DNA from: Aporrectodea caliginosa
Taxonomy: Eukaryota; Annelida; Clitellata; Crassiclitellata; Lumbricidae
Length of the DNA stretch: 64,000 bases
Reading direction: 5' to 3'
Assembly (NCBI GenBank): GCA_020284085.1
Contig: JACEVL010000062.1
Location: 3,031,110 to 3,095,109 of the forward strand
Part shown: positions 40,301-51,799 of the stretch, piece by piece
Position numbering within the stretch: the first letter of the stretch is position 1
How the letters are laid out: the number at the start of each line of letters is the position of its first letter
The notes under the pieces: generated by a model
The model's input: only the letters and a program-made list of their open reading frames with translations
What the model was told of the DNA's origin: nothing
Databases searched by the model: none
Program-made: the position numbers and the translations under genes

Positions 40301-43300
40301 GAGTATTCACAGTTACTCACTGGCTAAGATAAGGCTATCTATATGTTCAGATCTGTTTTGTTAGCCTTATCTGTAGCCGTAGGCTAAGCTTTTAATAGCA
40401 AATAAGATACATAGTTCTTAAATACAGAGCATATGTAAAACAGGGTGTTAGAACGGCAGTATCTGATTCACACTGCAGTCTACTGTGTTATGTTAATGTG
40501 GAAAGAAATTACAGGAAACTGCGTATAAGAATACTGCTGTCAATTTATTGCATTTTAATGCAATATGGCAGTTCAAACTATCAGTAGCAATTTGTATAAC
40601 AAATTCAACGGAGTTAGAATACCACAAAAATGGGCACATGAATTGTGTTACGGTTTTTAAAGCAGACTGGAAGGGTAGATAGTGATCATTTTTATACAAC
40701 TAGAAGAATGGAACAGAATATAAACAGAAATTGAGTATTGCAGTTTTAAACAGTATGTGTCAAGTTTGGTTGAGAGCAAGAAACCTGCAAATGTTGTTTC
40801 TGTGACATAAGTTTGTTGGTACTGTTGTTGATGTAGGGTTGTCATACCAGTGCGACAAGGTCGAGGTCAAAGTTGATGGTGCGCCAAAGTGTCCTCGATG
40901 CAGTGAACGGGTCTACTTCAACGAAGAGAAGAAGGCTCTCGGAAAGACGTGGCACAAGAACTGCTTCACATGCAGTAAAATCATCATCTCTTTTTTCATC
41001 ATCACAAGTCTCACCACACCCATGAATGACATCATCAATCATGTCCATCATCATCAGTTTTATTGTCATTCTAGCTCTGTTATCAGTGCATTCAGTCTGT
41101 CCTCACAGTTTAACATCATCATTCTCACGTTCACGTCTTTGTCTTTCTCATGCTCCTTTTAATCAGACTTTGTCACAAGTATTGTCATGATCATGCTTCT
41201 TCCCTCCACATCTTTGTGTCACTGTGATCATGAATCTGTCCTTGTCATTGGCAGCATCAACTGACAGAGCAGCATCTTCATCAGCTTGATGACTACATCA
41301 CCTACATCAGCTGCTGTCAGCTGCAGTGGTGCCTATTCCCTCCTTGAACATAATTAAAGTTCTTTGAACTGAGCAGACTATTTGTATAGCTTGTTTAGTT
41401 ATGGAAGGACTCCCACAAAGATGACCTCACTAACCTGTGACCTCTTATGCCTTTGAACTAACATTCCACAAGGCAGTTAGTGCTATGCGTGGTGGCTATT
41501 TAAAGGAAACCTGATATCTCTGATGCTGCTGGCATAAGGATGCTGATGCTGTATTTGCTATATATGGCAGACCAATATAAACCCGTAATGATAATTACAC
41601 TGGACAACAAATTTTCGTGAAAGTCATGCCTCTGATATTAAATTTGTAATTTCTGATAGGTTTCAGTGTGCTTGACACGAATATGGCAATGAAATAAAAG
41701 AATTGGGTACAATTTCTAAGAAATCAGCAAAAGTTGCTATTGTCATAGAACAATACGTACTGTGTAACGTACATATGACATGTAGCAGTAAAGGTCCGCT
41801 TTTACTTCCGACGCTGCATGCTTTGCCTGTCTCTTGTAGGCCTATAGCTGCTCAGGATTATCTCTGGCGAGCGTCCAACAGTAGTCAGCCAACATGGAAT
41901 TGGACCAGTTTCCCTGATATCGTGTCTCCATAATTGCAATGTTTGGTGAAAACGTTCACCGTGCTCAGCACTAACCATTTCGGAAAAAATCCAAGTGGGA
42001 ATGGAGAAAGTGAATCGTTAAGGAAATATTGCAGCCAACTTTGTGATACACATAGACATCATGTCCTCAACCAATTCCTTGTAGTTTTCTGCCCTGACAT
42101 TCCCGAGGTATTATAGTTGGTTGACGCCAGACGAAATGCGCCCCAAGCTTTCTTCTCGTCACCCTGAAGCAGGTTGTCGAACATCTCATCTCTGAATAGC
42201 TGACGAATCTGAGGACCAAAAAAACTCCCTCTTTACTGTTTGCTTCGATGAGTCGAGGAAATTTGACAGAAAAGTACTTGAAAACTGATCCAGTCCGGTC
42301 CATGGACTTCACGAGGTTTTTCAGCAAATAGAGTGTGATGTGTAGCGATGGTAGCAGGATTTTGTTTTTTTACTAGTGCTAGGCGTTGCACATTCTTCTC
42401 TCCTACGTTCAGAGAATTCCTCTCGCACCAGTCTTTCCTCACAGAGTGCAAAGTCATCCATACTTGCTGTATTGAAGACAGTTCAACAGGTGTTTTACGT
42501 TATCGCAGGTTTCCTTTATGTGGACAGCGTGTCCAACCGGAATGGATGAAAGTTGGTTTCCATTATGCAGCAGCACCGCTTTGAGACTCAATTTCGCAGT
42601 CTATGAATAGTCGCCATTCTTTAGGGTCATGTTTAATTCAGAGGGCATTCATCAGGCCTTCTACATCAGAGCATGCAGAAGACAAGGTCATCTTCCTTGC
42701 TGAAATAATTCTCAAACTGCTCATGACGAGTGCGAAACAAAGTCACTCGGACATTTTCCTGGAGAAGATTCCAATCTTGAACTCTGGATCGTGCATTACT
42801 CAGTTTGGCCACATCTCTGCATTTATGCGTGATGTCCTCCACTGGCTCCCGCTCCCGGTCCAGCAGCGCATCCATTATAGGGTCTCCTCCATTGTCTGGT
42901 ACTGTGTTATGGGCAGAGCACCTGTCTATCTCCGGGAGCTCTTTACTTTAACCTCGGCCTGCTCTGGTCGCCGATCTCTGCGCTTGGCCTTTAGAGGTGA
43001 CTTCATAGTTCCGCATGCTCGCTCTGCTACTAGACAGCGTCGGGCTTTCTCAATCATTGGTCCTTCTTTTGGGAATAGCCTCCCCTCTGACCTTGGTTCT
43101 CTCCCACGAGACCTCTCTGGATCTTTCCATAAACTACTTAAGACTTTCCTCTTTGACCGGGCCTGCAGGGTGTGGAGCGCCTCTGAGTAATTATCTTGAA
43201 GGGGTGCTATATAAATTTCATAGATAGATAGATTACATCAGACACTGATGCACTGCCTACGGAGGCGTGTGTATGGACAGTATGGCTGGTTGATGCAATA

Positions 43301-46022
43301 TGCTACGCAATATGTTGCAGTATTTATTATGTAGTTTGAAATACAGCGTTGCGAAATGGTTACCCATGTACTCAATGCGTACTGAGACATCTATACGTAA
43401 CCATCTCTGTCTCTCCTAAACGAGAGCCAATCGACAAATTTTACTGCCATTTTCATATTCGGCACCTCAAAATTAGTAAAGATTTGCTATTTTCATTTAA
43501 AAGGCATTTTGTGTGTTGTCCAGTGTTATCAGTCTGGCTATTCCAATTTCTGATAATCACAAGCATTCTAGTAATGTCTGCTAAAACAGACACCCATGAT
43601 GATTGAACGTTATCAGACATATTGTATAGCACACAGTGCCAACAGCCATACAGCTGGTTTTACCATTTAATGAAAAACAGACTGTCTTCTGAACAATGCT
43701 CAGATAGAGTGTTCTTCTATCTCTCACTTTATGTCGGGAGCATTACAGCCACATCAAATTCCAGAGCTCATGGCAAAGAATGCAGAGCTGCACTTGATGA
43801 AGAATGCTCTTATTTTGTCACTGGCCGCCCACAATGTCATTTCCTAAACGACGTGCTTATTATGTGAATTATTGCCATTTATTAGTTGAGAGTGTGGTAA
43901 TTACTGCAGGATTAAACTTAATTATCAGGAGTACCTTGCACTTTCAGTAATGTTGTAAGTTCCCATCTCTGATGAGTAATGCACTGTAGTGGTTAGGCAG
44001 TGCAAAAGTGCGGGATATATAGATGGATGAATGGATGGATGAATTTTCTAAGAGTGAGAAATCAACGACCATCTGCCTGATTTTACATAAATTTCCATTG
44101 TTTGTGTTCCTGTCTTCAGCCAAGTGCAACAAAAGACTGGACAGTACCAACTACAATCAGAACAATGATGACGTCTTGTGCACCGCTTGCTACCGGAAGA
44201 GCTGTGGTCCTCGCGTCTATGGCTACGTTTCAGGGGCCACTCTTCCAACAACCCTTGACATAGAGCAGGCAGACCGTGCATCTCCTTCTTTCTCATCGTC
44301 GTCCTGCTCCAGTCCTTCGCTGGAGTCCTTTCCCCCCCAACATGCCAGGACTTCGTCTGTGTCCAGCTGCGTCAACCGTGATGACCCGCAGTGCTGCCCC
44401 AGTTGTGGAAAAAGGGTCTACTTTGCAGAAGAGGTGAAGGCTCTGAAGAGGAAGTGGCACCGGCTCTGCTTCAAATGCCGTAAGAACTTATTTGACGCTA
44501 TTTCTGCTACCGCTAGATGCTAGACAACACAGATATGCATTAATTGCTTATCAGTACAGCACCGCAACTAGACAGTTCGGGTTTTAACTGGCTGTGGTGT
44601 CTAATAGCCGAACAGCGTGTGTAGCAAATACTGATATGAAAAGTTACTGTTTCTGAGAAAGTGGTTGAGAGTGAGAAGGAGGAAGGATAATAGAGGATAA
44701 TAGTTGGAAATAGAAAGTAGTGAAAAGCAGCAAACTAAGGAAAGTTTAATTTTTACATCTGTGTGCATACGTTTGCAGCATTTAACACCATCTCAAATGA
44801 CGTGGTGAAATACAACTGTAGGTCAGTGCAAGTTGAGATGGGTAGAACCGGTAGATGCATGAGTACATGGCTAATGTGTACGTGATCATTGATCAGATAG
44901 ATATATATGTCCACGATGTTGCTTAAAGGTGGTTATGAATAAGCGTTAGGCAATTGTTGTGTTTACAGAGAGTTGTTCGAAGTCACTGGAACCAGGTCGC
45001 TGCAGTGAGCATGAGAAGCAGATCTACTGCCAGTCGTGCTATGGGAGAATGTTTGGGCCACGCGGCTACGGATACGCCGGAGGAAGTGGATCACTGCTGC
45101 TGTCCGAAGTGAACGACCCCTGGTCCGCAACATCATCGTACAGGGACAACAGTGTTGCCCAGCACCAGTACTCGGTCGACAACACCCAACTACTCTTCAC
45201 AAACCACAATAGGTTGGTCCCATAATTTCAGACAAGTGGATAATTACCTGTGGCTTCACGTTAATTACTTAATGCTTATTTCTGGCATACAAAAAGTGAC
45301 TGATGTACATTCATAATTATGCTTGACAGGTTAGGCTTTTAGGCCATCATGCCGTATTCATAAATAGCCTAAAAGGATTCATTATCGTTTCTATGCTAAT
45401 CCAGTGCTATCGTAAGAAGCCTCCATATTTTTTATTATGACCTGCTGCATACTAATTAGCATTGTAAAAGCATTTAGGAAATAGTGTTGCTAATGCTATC
45501 CAGCCATTTAGGCCAATTTGTGAGTCATGATCACATGCCCATCAACTGAACAATTGTTTACTTTGCCCTAACGATGACAACTACGATAATCGTGGTTATG
45601 TTAATTATGATTCTGATGCACATTTCCTGTCATTATCTGGACTGGGGTCGAATCTTTAGGTTGAACTTTCACGATGATGATGATGATAATTGCGGTAAAA
45701 AGATAGTGAACAAATTACAAAAGTGAATGAATGGGGATGTTTACAGTAGTATTAATAATAACTTTTATTTTTGTGCTGTTATTGATCATGTAGACGTGGA
45801 GATATTACTCCGGAACCAGAATGTTTTGAGCCGACAGAGCCGATCCGGGGAACCCAAGAGTGGACTGAATCCGTCTTCGCTGCTCCGTCATCGGTTGTTC
45901 CGGCGATGGTGGTACCACCACGACCCAACCCCGGTCACTATGCACCCCCGGCGCCTGCCTACGCTCCTCCCGGTCACTCTTCCAACGGACGTGGTTACTA
46001 TTCCAATGAGCCAAACTACTAA
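37355..46022 (+). CDS. CSRP-like: Two-LIM-domain CRP/muscle LIM protein, five-exon gene (332 aa)
   Basis: Exons 37355-37382, 40837-40974, 44120-44479, 44969-45212 and 45794-46022 join in frame (999 nt, GT-AG borders). LIM1 spans residues 28-79 and LIM2 residues 148-199. Each has the exact C-x2-C-x17-H-x2-C-x2-C-x2-C-x17-C-x2-C spacing of CRP/MLP proteins, followed by the family's GPR-x-YGY segment. In vertebrates and flies these proteins bind alpha-actinin and other cytoskeletal or nuclear partners and act in muscle; that role here is by family. Odd points: a Ser-rich linker of about 48 residues between the LIMs and a C-terminal tail of about 120 residues rich in Pro/Tyr/Ser, longer than in typical CRPs (~190-200 aa). 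The first exon is the least certain. Confidence 0.88.
37590..37990 (+). repeat. Degenerate ~50-bp repeat in LIM intron 1
   Basis: Variants of ATCAGTTATGAAGATA / GGAGATTAGTTATGAAGA recur about eight times at irregular spacing. AT-rich, non-coding. Confidence 0.65.
38395..38470 (+). repeat. CTAACC/CGACAC dispersed repeat, copy 1
   Basis: TTTTCTAATGACGACACTAA, CACTGACCCTAACCGACCCT and GCCTAACCTGACTCTAACCG match, in the same order, the block at 59709-59830 (TTTTCTGATGACGACCCTAA). This suggests one dispersed repeat family with an internal short-period structure. Confidence 0.7.
38772..39248. mobile_element. 477-bp hAT MITE built of GTATTGC/GCGATAC motifs, LIM intron 1
   Basis: TIRs CAGGGCTGTTAA / TTAACAGCCCTG are perfect over 12 bp. 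GGTTGGGG is duplicated at 38764-38771 and 39249-39256. The interior is dominated by repeated AGTATTG, CAATAC and GCGATACT motifs in both orientations, allowing extensive base pairing. No coding. Confidence 0.9.
39257..40836. other. Remainder of LIM intron 1
   Basis: No exon, element end or repeat recognised in 1.6 kb; CA/CTG-poor AT-rich intron with a good acceptor at its end. Confidence 0.4.
40837..40974 (+). CDS. CSRP-like: LIM gene exon 2: first half of LIM1
   Basis: Acceptor tgttgatgtag|GGTTG and donor CATGCA|gtaaaa. It encodes residues 10-56, including [20 protein letters not shown] then WHKNCFTC, i.e. five of eight zinc ligands. The LIM domain is split by intron 2, as is LIM2 at the matching point. 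Confidence 0.92.
41850..42460 (-). pseudogene. Decayed transposon-borne ORF of a conserved invertebrate family
   Basis: On the minus strand, in two or three shifted frames, one reads [20 protein letters not shown], then [43 protein letters not shown], and farther on [10 protein letters not shown] followed by a broken ..W.LT.. piece. I recall the series K-LVKAMD---..F-YL--KFPRLS-AKIKEG-F-GPQI, HGERFHQDI, MLADYCW from multi-copy unnamed ORFs in invertebrate genomes. I cannot name the superfamily with confidence. Frames are broken, so it is dead; it sits in LIM intron 2. Confidence 0.6.
42780..43240 (+). pseudogene. LINE (L2/CR1-like) C-terminal fragment, LIM intron 2
   Basis: Plus frame [20 protein letters not shown], then [45 protein letters not shown] and [25 protein letters not shown] near 43190. 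A 3' UTR with GGGGTGCTATATAAATTTCA and a (GATA)n tail ends it at about 43235. It is intact over about 135 codons but 5'-truncated. Confidence 0.82.
44120..44479 (+). CDS. CSRP-like: LIM gene exon 3: rest of LIM1, linker, first half of LIM2
   Basis: Acceptor cctgtcttcag|CCAAG and donor AATGCC|gtaaga, phase 1 on both sides. [20 protein letters not shown] plus TAC completes LIM1; [11 protein letters not shown] follows. A Ser-rich linker of about 48 residues leads to [29 protein letters not shown] of LIM2. Confidence 0.93.
44969..45212 (+). CDS. CSRP-like: LIM gene exon 4: second half of LIM2 and tail
   Basis: Acceptor tgtgtttacag|AGAGTT; donor CACAATAG|gttggt, phase 2. It reads [23 protein letters not shown], completing the zinc ligands, then [20 protein letters not shown], the glycine-rich flank of CRPs, and an uncharged Ser/Gln/Asn tail. 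Confidence 0.93.
45794..46022 (+). CDS. CSRP-like: LIM gene exon 5: Pro/Tyr-rich C-terminus
   Basis: Acceptor ttgatcatgtag|ACGTG; the phase-correct frame runs [17 protein letters not shown], then [20 protein letters not shown] and ends [12 protein letters not shown] at 46020-46022. A longer-looking ORF in another frame here is a shadow; only this frame joins exon 4 and ends in a sensible tail. PPRPNPGHY and PPAPAY could be SH3/WW-type ligands (inference). Confidence 0.82.
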
Positions 46023-46154
46023 AGATGAACTCTGATTGGTCGAGTCTGATATTTCAAATCATACGGGCATCTTGTGTGAAGATAGATAAAAACATGGAAC
46101 GCTGTGCATTGTCTGTAAGGCTCTTTGTGTACTTACCAGGTATATGCTGTTTGC

Positions 46155-46160
46155 AATAAA
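46155..46160 (+). other. Polyadenylation signal AATAAA of the LIM gene
   Basis: AATAAA 133 nt after the stop codon, the first such hexamer downstream, giving a short 3' UTR. This supports the gene end at 46022. Confidence 0.65.
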
Positions 46161-46738
46161 CTCTAACTGCCAAGAATAATGTACAGTTGTGTAATTATTC
46201 ATTGCATATGCTTTTGATCCGAGTCCACCAACCAAAGTATAATTATCACAACAATATACAACACACATAAATAGTGATGTTACACCCAGTCCTTTGTAAC
46301 AACAACAGCAGTATCAATGTTGAGCAACAACTACACCATTAGTATGTCGAGGCTATTAATGGTAAAATTCAAGCAGCCTGTACTTTGAGACGCAGATGAC
46401 TTGCACAGGCATATACGCAGTGATTCTATTGCACATGTTGGCAGTTTGTACTAGATCTATATAGGTTACTGGTCACTATTTTTTGTGTGTTTAATTAAAT
46501 GTTTGTAGATAAGTTTTGCTATCTAGGGTATGGATGTGAAAAATGATACCTTATGTTGTAAGTTGATGTATTTGAGCAAGTCTGTGGGCTTGACCATATT
46601 TAATAGGTGCTTACTTGTATGTTTAAGATAGTTTATTTTGTTATTAAGTATATTGTTTACTTGATGTCCTGCTTTGGCAACATAATTTTATTTTAGTCAG
46701 CAGTTGCATTTAGGGGCAAATCTAACAAGTGCAAAAGC

Positions 46739-46740
<2 letters not shown>

Positions 46741-46778
<38 letters not shown>

Positions 46779-46794
46779 TGTGTGTGTGTGTGTG
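46741..46794 (+). repeat. (GA)n(GT)n compound microsatellite
   Basis: About 18 GA units followed by CG and about eight GT units, then degenerate GA-rich sequence to 46830. Confidence 0.95.
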
Positions 46795-46830
46795 ACAGTG
46801 TCAGAGAGAGTGAGACAGAGACAGAGAGAG

Positions 46831-47800
46831 GAGGGCATTAAGAGAATGTTCAGCTTGAGATGCAAACATGAGGATGGAAACTAGAGTTGGAGGAGCATGG
46901 TGTAAGAATGGAAATAAACATCTTCCAGGGAATGTAGATCACAAATCATTTCACCAGCTGCATGCCTTTCTAATGCTTTCTACTTTCAGTGTGTTGATCT
47001 AACTTTATAGTAGTATGTCTGTTAAATGTGTATATAATTATTACACTTTATTGCAGTAATTCATTTTTTGACTTGTCTATTCTGATGCCATCTATTGTAC
47101 CATTCTATAAGCCCTAATAATATACAGACATGAAAACTGTTAGATGGCTATCATGGTACTGAAAATGTGCTGTATAAAAATTTGGATGCACTACTGATGG
47201 TTGCTTTGAAGTGAAGCCACAATCTGTAGGCCTGGTGAGACGACCTAGGTTTAGCCTGCAGGAATACTGGTCACATCCCACAGGCTAGACAGTCCAGGGC
47301 AGTGAACAGTTTCCTCCCACTGGGCCGTTATTACAAAGCATCATGCATGCCGTAGGCCTGCTGTTCTTGCTCGTTGGTTTGGCTGATAAGGTGAATTTAT
47401 AACGGAACAATACTAACTGCAGAAGGCCGCTTTGTAGCCAGAGGCCTCAAATCGGAACATTAAGGCAGAATTGCCAAATGTGGACAAATTTAGCTTCAAG
47501 GCATAACAGAAATGATGTGAACAATGTAGATTTATTTGAGTAGGCCTATTGTATATTTCTGTTATATACCTGTTAGTATAAACCGTTTGAACATGAAGTG
47601 AAAGTCAACCTGGTTGTGAGTCTGAATCTGTCTTTGATAATTATATGGTGGGTCTGTGATGCCAAATTGTTCACATCAATATTGTGCAGGTGACCTTTCA
47701 TAGTATTATTACTTAGCAGCTTTTACAGTGTCCACGTCTAACGCATAAGTAACAATGATGGCACATAAAAACCAAGCCATGATCAGGTCAATTCCGAGAA
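46831..47800. other. No gene recognised (1 kb)
   Basis: Downstream of the LIM gene; only short ORFs and TAGGCCTA words were seen. Confidence 0.35.
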
Positions 47801-47802
47801 GG

Positions 47803-48058
47803 TCAATCCAGGGTGTGTTTATTGTGCATCGACATGTAGGAATGACATATGTAAGTGTAGAAAGTTAATCCATGAGTCAAAGGGATAATAATTGTGGGAT
47901 CCTGAAGTTGGTCTGAACTTTGTGGAAACACTGGCTCTGATGTGGTTCTTGGGTCAAAACTGGCTTCTGATGTAGTTTGTGGGTCAAAACTGGCTTCTGA
48001 TGTGGTTCTTGGGTCAAAACTGGCTTCTGATGCAGAATGTGCGACTGATGTTTTACCT
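47803..48058 (-). other. Possible minus-strand exon with 30-bp coding-phase repeats
   Basis: On the minus strand a clean acceptor ttttccttgtag (ending at 48059) precedes an open frame with three 10-residue units SEASFDPRTT / SEASFDPQTT and then SEPVFPQSSDQLQDPTIIIP. The 30-bp period keeps frame. No partner exon was found and an AATAAA on the same strand (47822-47817) falls inside the frame. It may be an exon of an unseen gene or just a minisatellite. Confidence 0.25.
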
Positions 48059-48109
48059 ACAAGGAAAACTTGAGATTGAGCTTTAAATGTCAAATCACTT
48101 GTAATTAAT

Positions 48110-49500
48110 GATGCACATCGAACTTCATGTCCAAAAGTTGTCTGCTCTACTCCTCACAATTCCATACCCACATTGAGCTCTGACGGCTCAACCTAAAAAA
48201 CAGAGAAGTAACATTACCACATAAAACCCCATAAATGCTAATGACATGCTGCCTGAAGCTCGCAGCAAACACAACTCCAGTCCTTTTTAATTGAACATTT
48301 ACTTGGACCAGTGATAACTACAGTAGTGGCATACAGATTATGCAGACAGTAATGTGGCCTTTTGAAGTACAGTAATTAGAGACAAAATTGTCAGAAAATA
48401 GCAGTCGGTGTTCAGTACTGATGGCTCGAAGCTGAAACGATAATGGTAGGCCTATGGTCTGCCTTTGTTTCTCTTTCCTTTGAATCTTGCATGTATAGTG
48501 CATTGTGTGGTATTCAGTCAACTGGCACTCTCTCTACATGTCCAAACCAAATTTCCATAGTAGTTATGCAAAATAATACTTTCACCTTAAGGGGGTTTGT
48601 CTGTCCTGAATCTGTCATGCTAACATATTATATTACAGTCGTCAGCGCACACCACGCTCGGTATCTGTCTTGTCTATGAACTCAAGGATCAATATTTGCC
48701 CTGTCTAAACTGCAGGATCGATATTTGATACGTCTATAAACTTATAAAATTATATATCAATATTTGCCTCTCGCTGAAAGGATTGATATATACCGTCTGC
48801 ACATCGAAGGAGATCATTATTTGCACTGGCTGTCATTGAGCAAAGAAATTCACAAGGTAGACCCGACTCTTTAAATCAATCGACCTATCCCCGCTCCTTT
48901 CTCGAGCACCCGTCATACTAAATTATTACTAGCAAATATTGCAGTCGATCAGTGGCCATTTGACCTTTGTTGTGCATCGTATATCAGGAATATTCATAGG
49001 TCTAGCTAGTCCAAAGCTCTGCTCACTTCTCTTCGTTCTGTCAGCTTTTACTGTCACTCAGTTCTAGGCTTAATTGGTTTATCTACCACAGCATAACTTC
49101 TGGTTTCTCTTACTAAGGAATTCAACTGGACCTCCAACGGATAACATGATTTTAATGCCATTTTACTTGACATCGATTACATATGCCTTAGGCATTATAG
49201 CAACGGCCATAAAATTCTGAGATAAGACTGGATTAGATCTGGGCCTACACATTTAATGATCGATAAACCATAAACCTCTTGATATCGACATGCGCCATAT
49301 TGGCCTTTCTACAAACGTAGGAATTCACAACTACTGTTGACTCTGAATGGCAGCTTGCACATTGTAGACGCAATCTCTGACCAGATATACCTTAGACGGT
49401 TTACAATGTAGGCCTACGTATATACATAGGCATGCTAAGACTGTTGAAAAAGAATTTAAAAATGTATACATATAGGCCTATAGTCCGTGCTAAAACGGTC
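48110..49500. other. No gene recognised (1.4 kb)
   Basis: Short ORFs only. CAATATTTGCC.. and GATCAATATTTG-like words recur loosely at 48690-48820. Nothing assignable. Confidence 0.35.
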
Positions 49501-49524
49501 GAAAAAATTTGAAAATAATTTATT

Positions 49525-49680
49525 GTCGCCCCCTAGCTAAGGTGGCTGGTACTCGGCGGCTAGGCCGGATCATTTTCCGTTGTGTAAAAGTTATTGTTGC
49601 TCCTAGCGAAGGTGCCTGGTACTTAGCGGCTGCGCTGCATTCGCGTCCGTTCTGTAAGATTTTCTTGTCGCCCCTAGTCT
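49525..49680 (+). repeat. Two and a partial copy of a ~98-bp direct repeat
   Basis: TCGCCCCCTAGCTAAGGTGG with CTGGTACTCGGCGGC at 49528 recurs as TTGCTCCTAGCGAAGGTGCC with TGGTACTTAGCGGC at 49596. TCCGTTGTGTAAAAGTTATT recurs as TCCGTTCTGTAAGATTTTCT. A third start TCGCCCCTAG appears at 49668. Local tandem duplication; no gene. Confidence 0.7.
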
Positions 49681-50185
49681 TAAGTTGTGAACAAAATGAC
49701 ATAATATTATGCGACTGAGCATAATGTACACGCAAGTACAGAGTTTCTAAATCTAGGTTCAGTCAGACCTAGGCCCTAAAATATTGTGTTTTCTGACGTA
49801 ACGTGTGCAGTTGACTTGTCTGGATTGAGCAGTGTGAAGTATGAATTTTTGAGAGATTATATTAGCTAAAGTCTACATGATTTTATTGTATTAGAGCCTA
49901 CCTGAAATTTTACTTATCAGTTCAAGTGTAATTTGACAGCCTGAGGAAGTGTAGGCCTAGGCAGTTGACAGTGCCGGATTTATACTTAGTGAGGCACTAA
50001 GCTTATATATAATAATATGAATAATGATATGTCTGATTATAATTAAGGACATATGTTAACTTAAGTATTGTGGTTGGCCAGAGTTCCGTGTTTATAAACT
50101 ATGAGCCCCAGTTTGAAACATCCTTTGCTGAACAGGAAGCCAATTCAAAAATTTAACCACATGGATTATTGGTTAATTTTTGTAG

Positions 50186-50704
50186 CATTATAGCTTCAGC
50201 CTTCAGCCAAGAGTTCTGAACTCAGCAGATTCGGGATGTTTGACTTTGCAACGCAAGTAAGAAGCGAGTTACAGTAATCAAAGTGATTCGAGACCAATGT
50301 GTTTGCCAGAGTTAGCTTTGAAGACATGGAGATATTAACGCCTAATTCTTCTTTTGTCACAAATATAAACGTAGGGTCTGTATGAAAACTTACAAACATC
50401 ATTTAGGCCTACATAGTTGGTTAGATACGTAGGCCTAGAGACCTAGTAGATTAAAAAACCAAGTAGGTCACGAGCAACGTCAGCCAACTCGACAAGTGAT
50501 CAGTCACCCAGATTTTAGTCATGCAAATATTTCAGAAGTGCCCAGTAGCGGATATATATAAAGTATTCGATGGGCTAAGGAGGAGCTTAAATTATTGGCC
50601 TCCATCCAAGACTGCACCTCCTCAAAAACTGGACCACAGTTGCACAGATGAGTCACAACACAAACTGTCAAATGAAATGTGGATTTGGGTATCATCATCA
50701 TCAT
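50186..50704 (-). pseudogene. LINE RT fragment, degraded
   Basis: On the minus strand CGPVFEEVQSWMEANNLSSS (50645-50580) is the RT palm motif after the active site. KLTLANTLVSNHFDYCNSLL (50310-50250) is the thumb motif, in the expected order. Intervening sequence is broken. Confidence 0.65.
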
Positions 50705-51544
50705 AGAAACAATATCTCACCAGCGATTGTCGTAGGCCTACATGGTCCCTCGATCGTAGTGTGGCGAATAAACGTAAACAAGAGCGGACCAATCACGGAA
50801 CCTTACGAAGCAACACATGCCAACAAATCAGCAGAGGGCCAAAAAGTGGTGGTGACTGTCTCCACCACTTTTAAAAATGGTGGTGTCCGCCTGTCCGGAC
50901 ACCACAGCCACAATACAAAGTCACGCATAGGCCTATTTGAGTCACAAACACAGTTGGGGGAGAGGAAGTGTAATTTCCCGATGTAATAGGGCTAATTGAT
51001 TTATAACCATCCACGACGTTTTGATGCAATTTGTAACACTATCTATTTAAGCTGTTCTGGAGGCCAACACACGACAACGTACGTGTATGTATGTTGAAAA
51101 GAGACCCTTTCCTTAGCGAACCTTTAAGCCCCTTCAGTGTTTCGATTATAAATAATATCGTGGTGTGCATATATACCCATTAGCGTCGTCACGTAAAGAG
51201 CAGCAGCTGCTTCCCCATCCCTTGTCAGGCTACAGGATCGTGAGATTCGGGAAAATCCTGTGTGTTTCGAGTGCACGGCACACCTAGGCTGAAGGCTTAG
51301 ATGGTTTTACGTTTGCTTCCCTTTATTAGTCTTGCTTCATCATCCAATGACGAATATCTAAATATCTAAAGCACGTACCCAAAAGTACTCAACTTGCCGC
51401 CACTATCTTGAATTTGATTGTCACTAACCTTTGCAGCCATTTCGTTTTGTTTTATTTTTAATAATAAAGCGCCTCTTCAAGAGATTCGTTAGAATCCTAT
51501 AGTATACCGACTTGGCGACGGAAAATCAGGATCGAATAGAATGG

Positions 51545-51790
51545 TTTTCGAATGCTCACGGGATAGGCCTACTATAGATAAAGTAAGACCATTGAGGCGC
51601 CCATTTCATAGAGTGTTGTTGTAGCAACCGCGACCTATTCCAGAAAGTTGGACCGTTCACAGCGAATCTTCTATGTGATGCTGCGCGGAAGTTCCAGGAT
51701 CCTTTCCAGGTCACTCTTGCGGGCCGTGCAGAAAAGCGAAAAAATCTACGGCCAGGAATGAATGAGACTGCATGCAAACCCTGAGATACG
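51545..51790 (-). pseudogene. LINE C-terminal fragment, minus strand
   Basis: Minus frame contains SHRRFAVNGPTFWNRSRLLQ, the ..F...GP..WN.... motif of L2/CR1-like ORF2 C-termini. Other parts are diverged, so the call is tentative. Confidence 0.4.
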
Positions 51791-51799
51791 ATGGAGCAC

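Noticed and set aside
45727..46035. 102-codon plus [15 protein letters not shown]...
   Set aside because: It is out of phase with LIM exon 4; the phase-correct frame of the same stretch gives the C-terminus ending at 46022.
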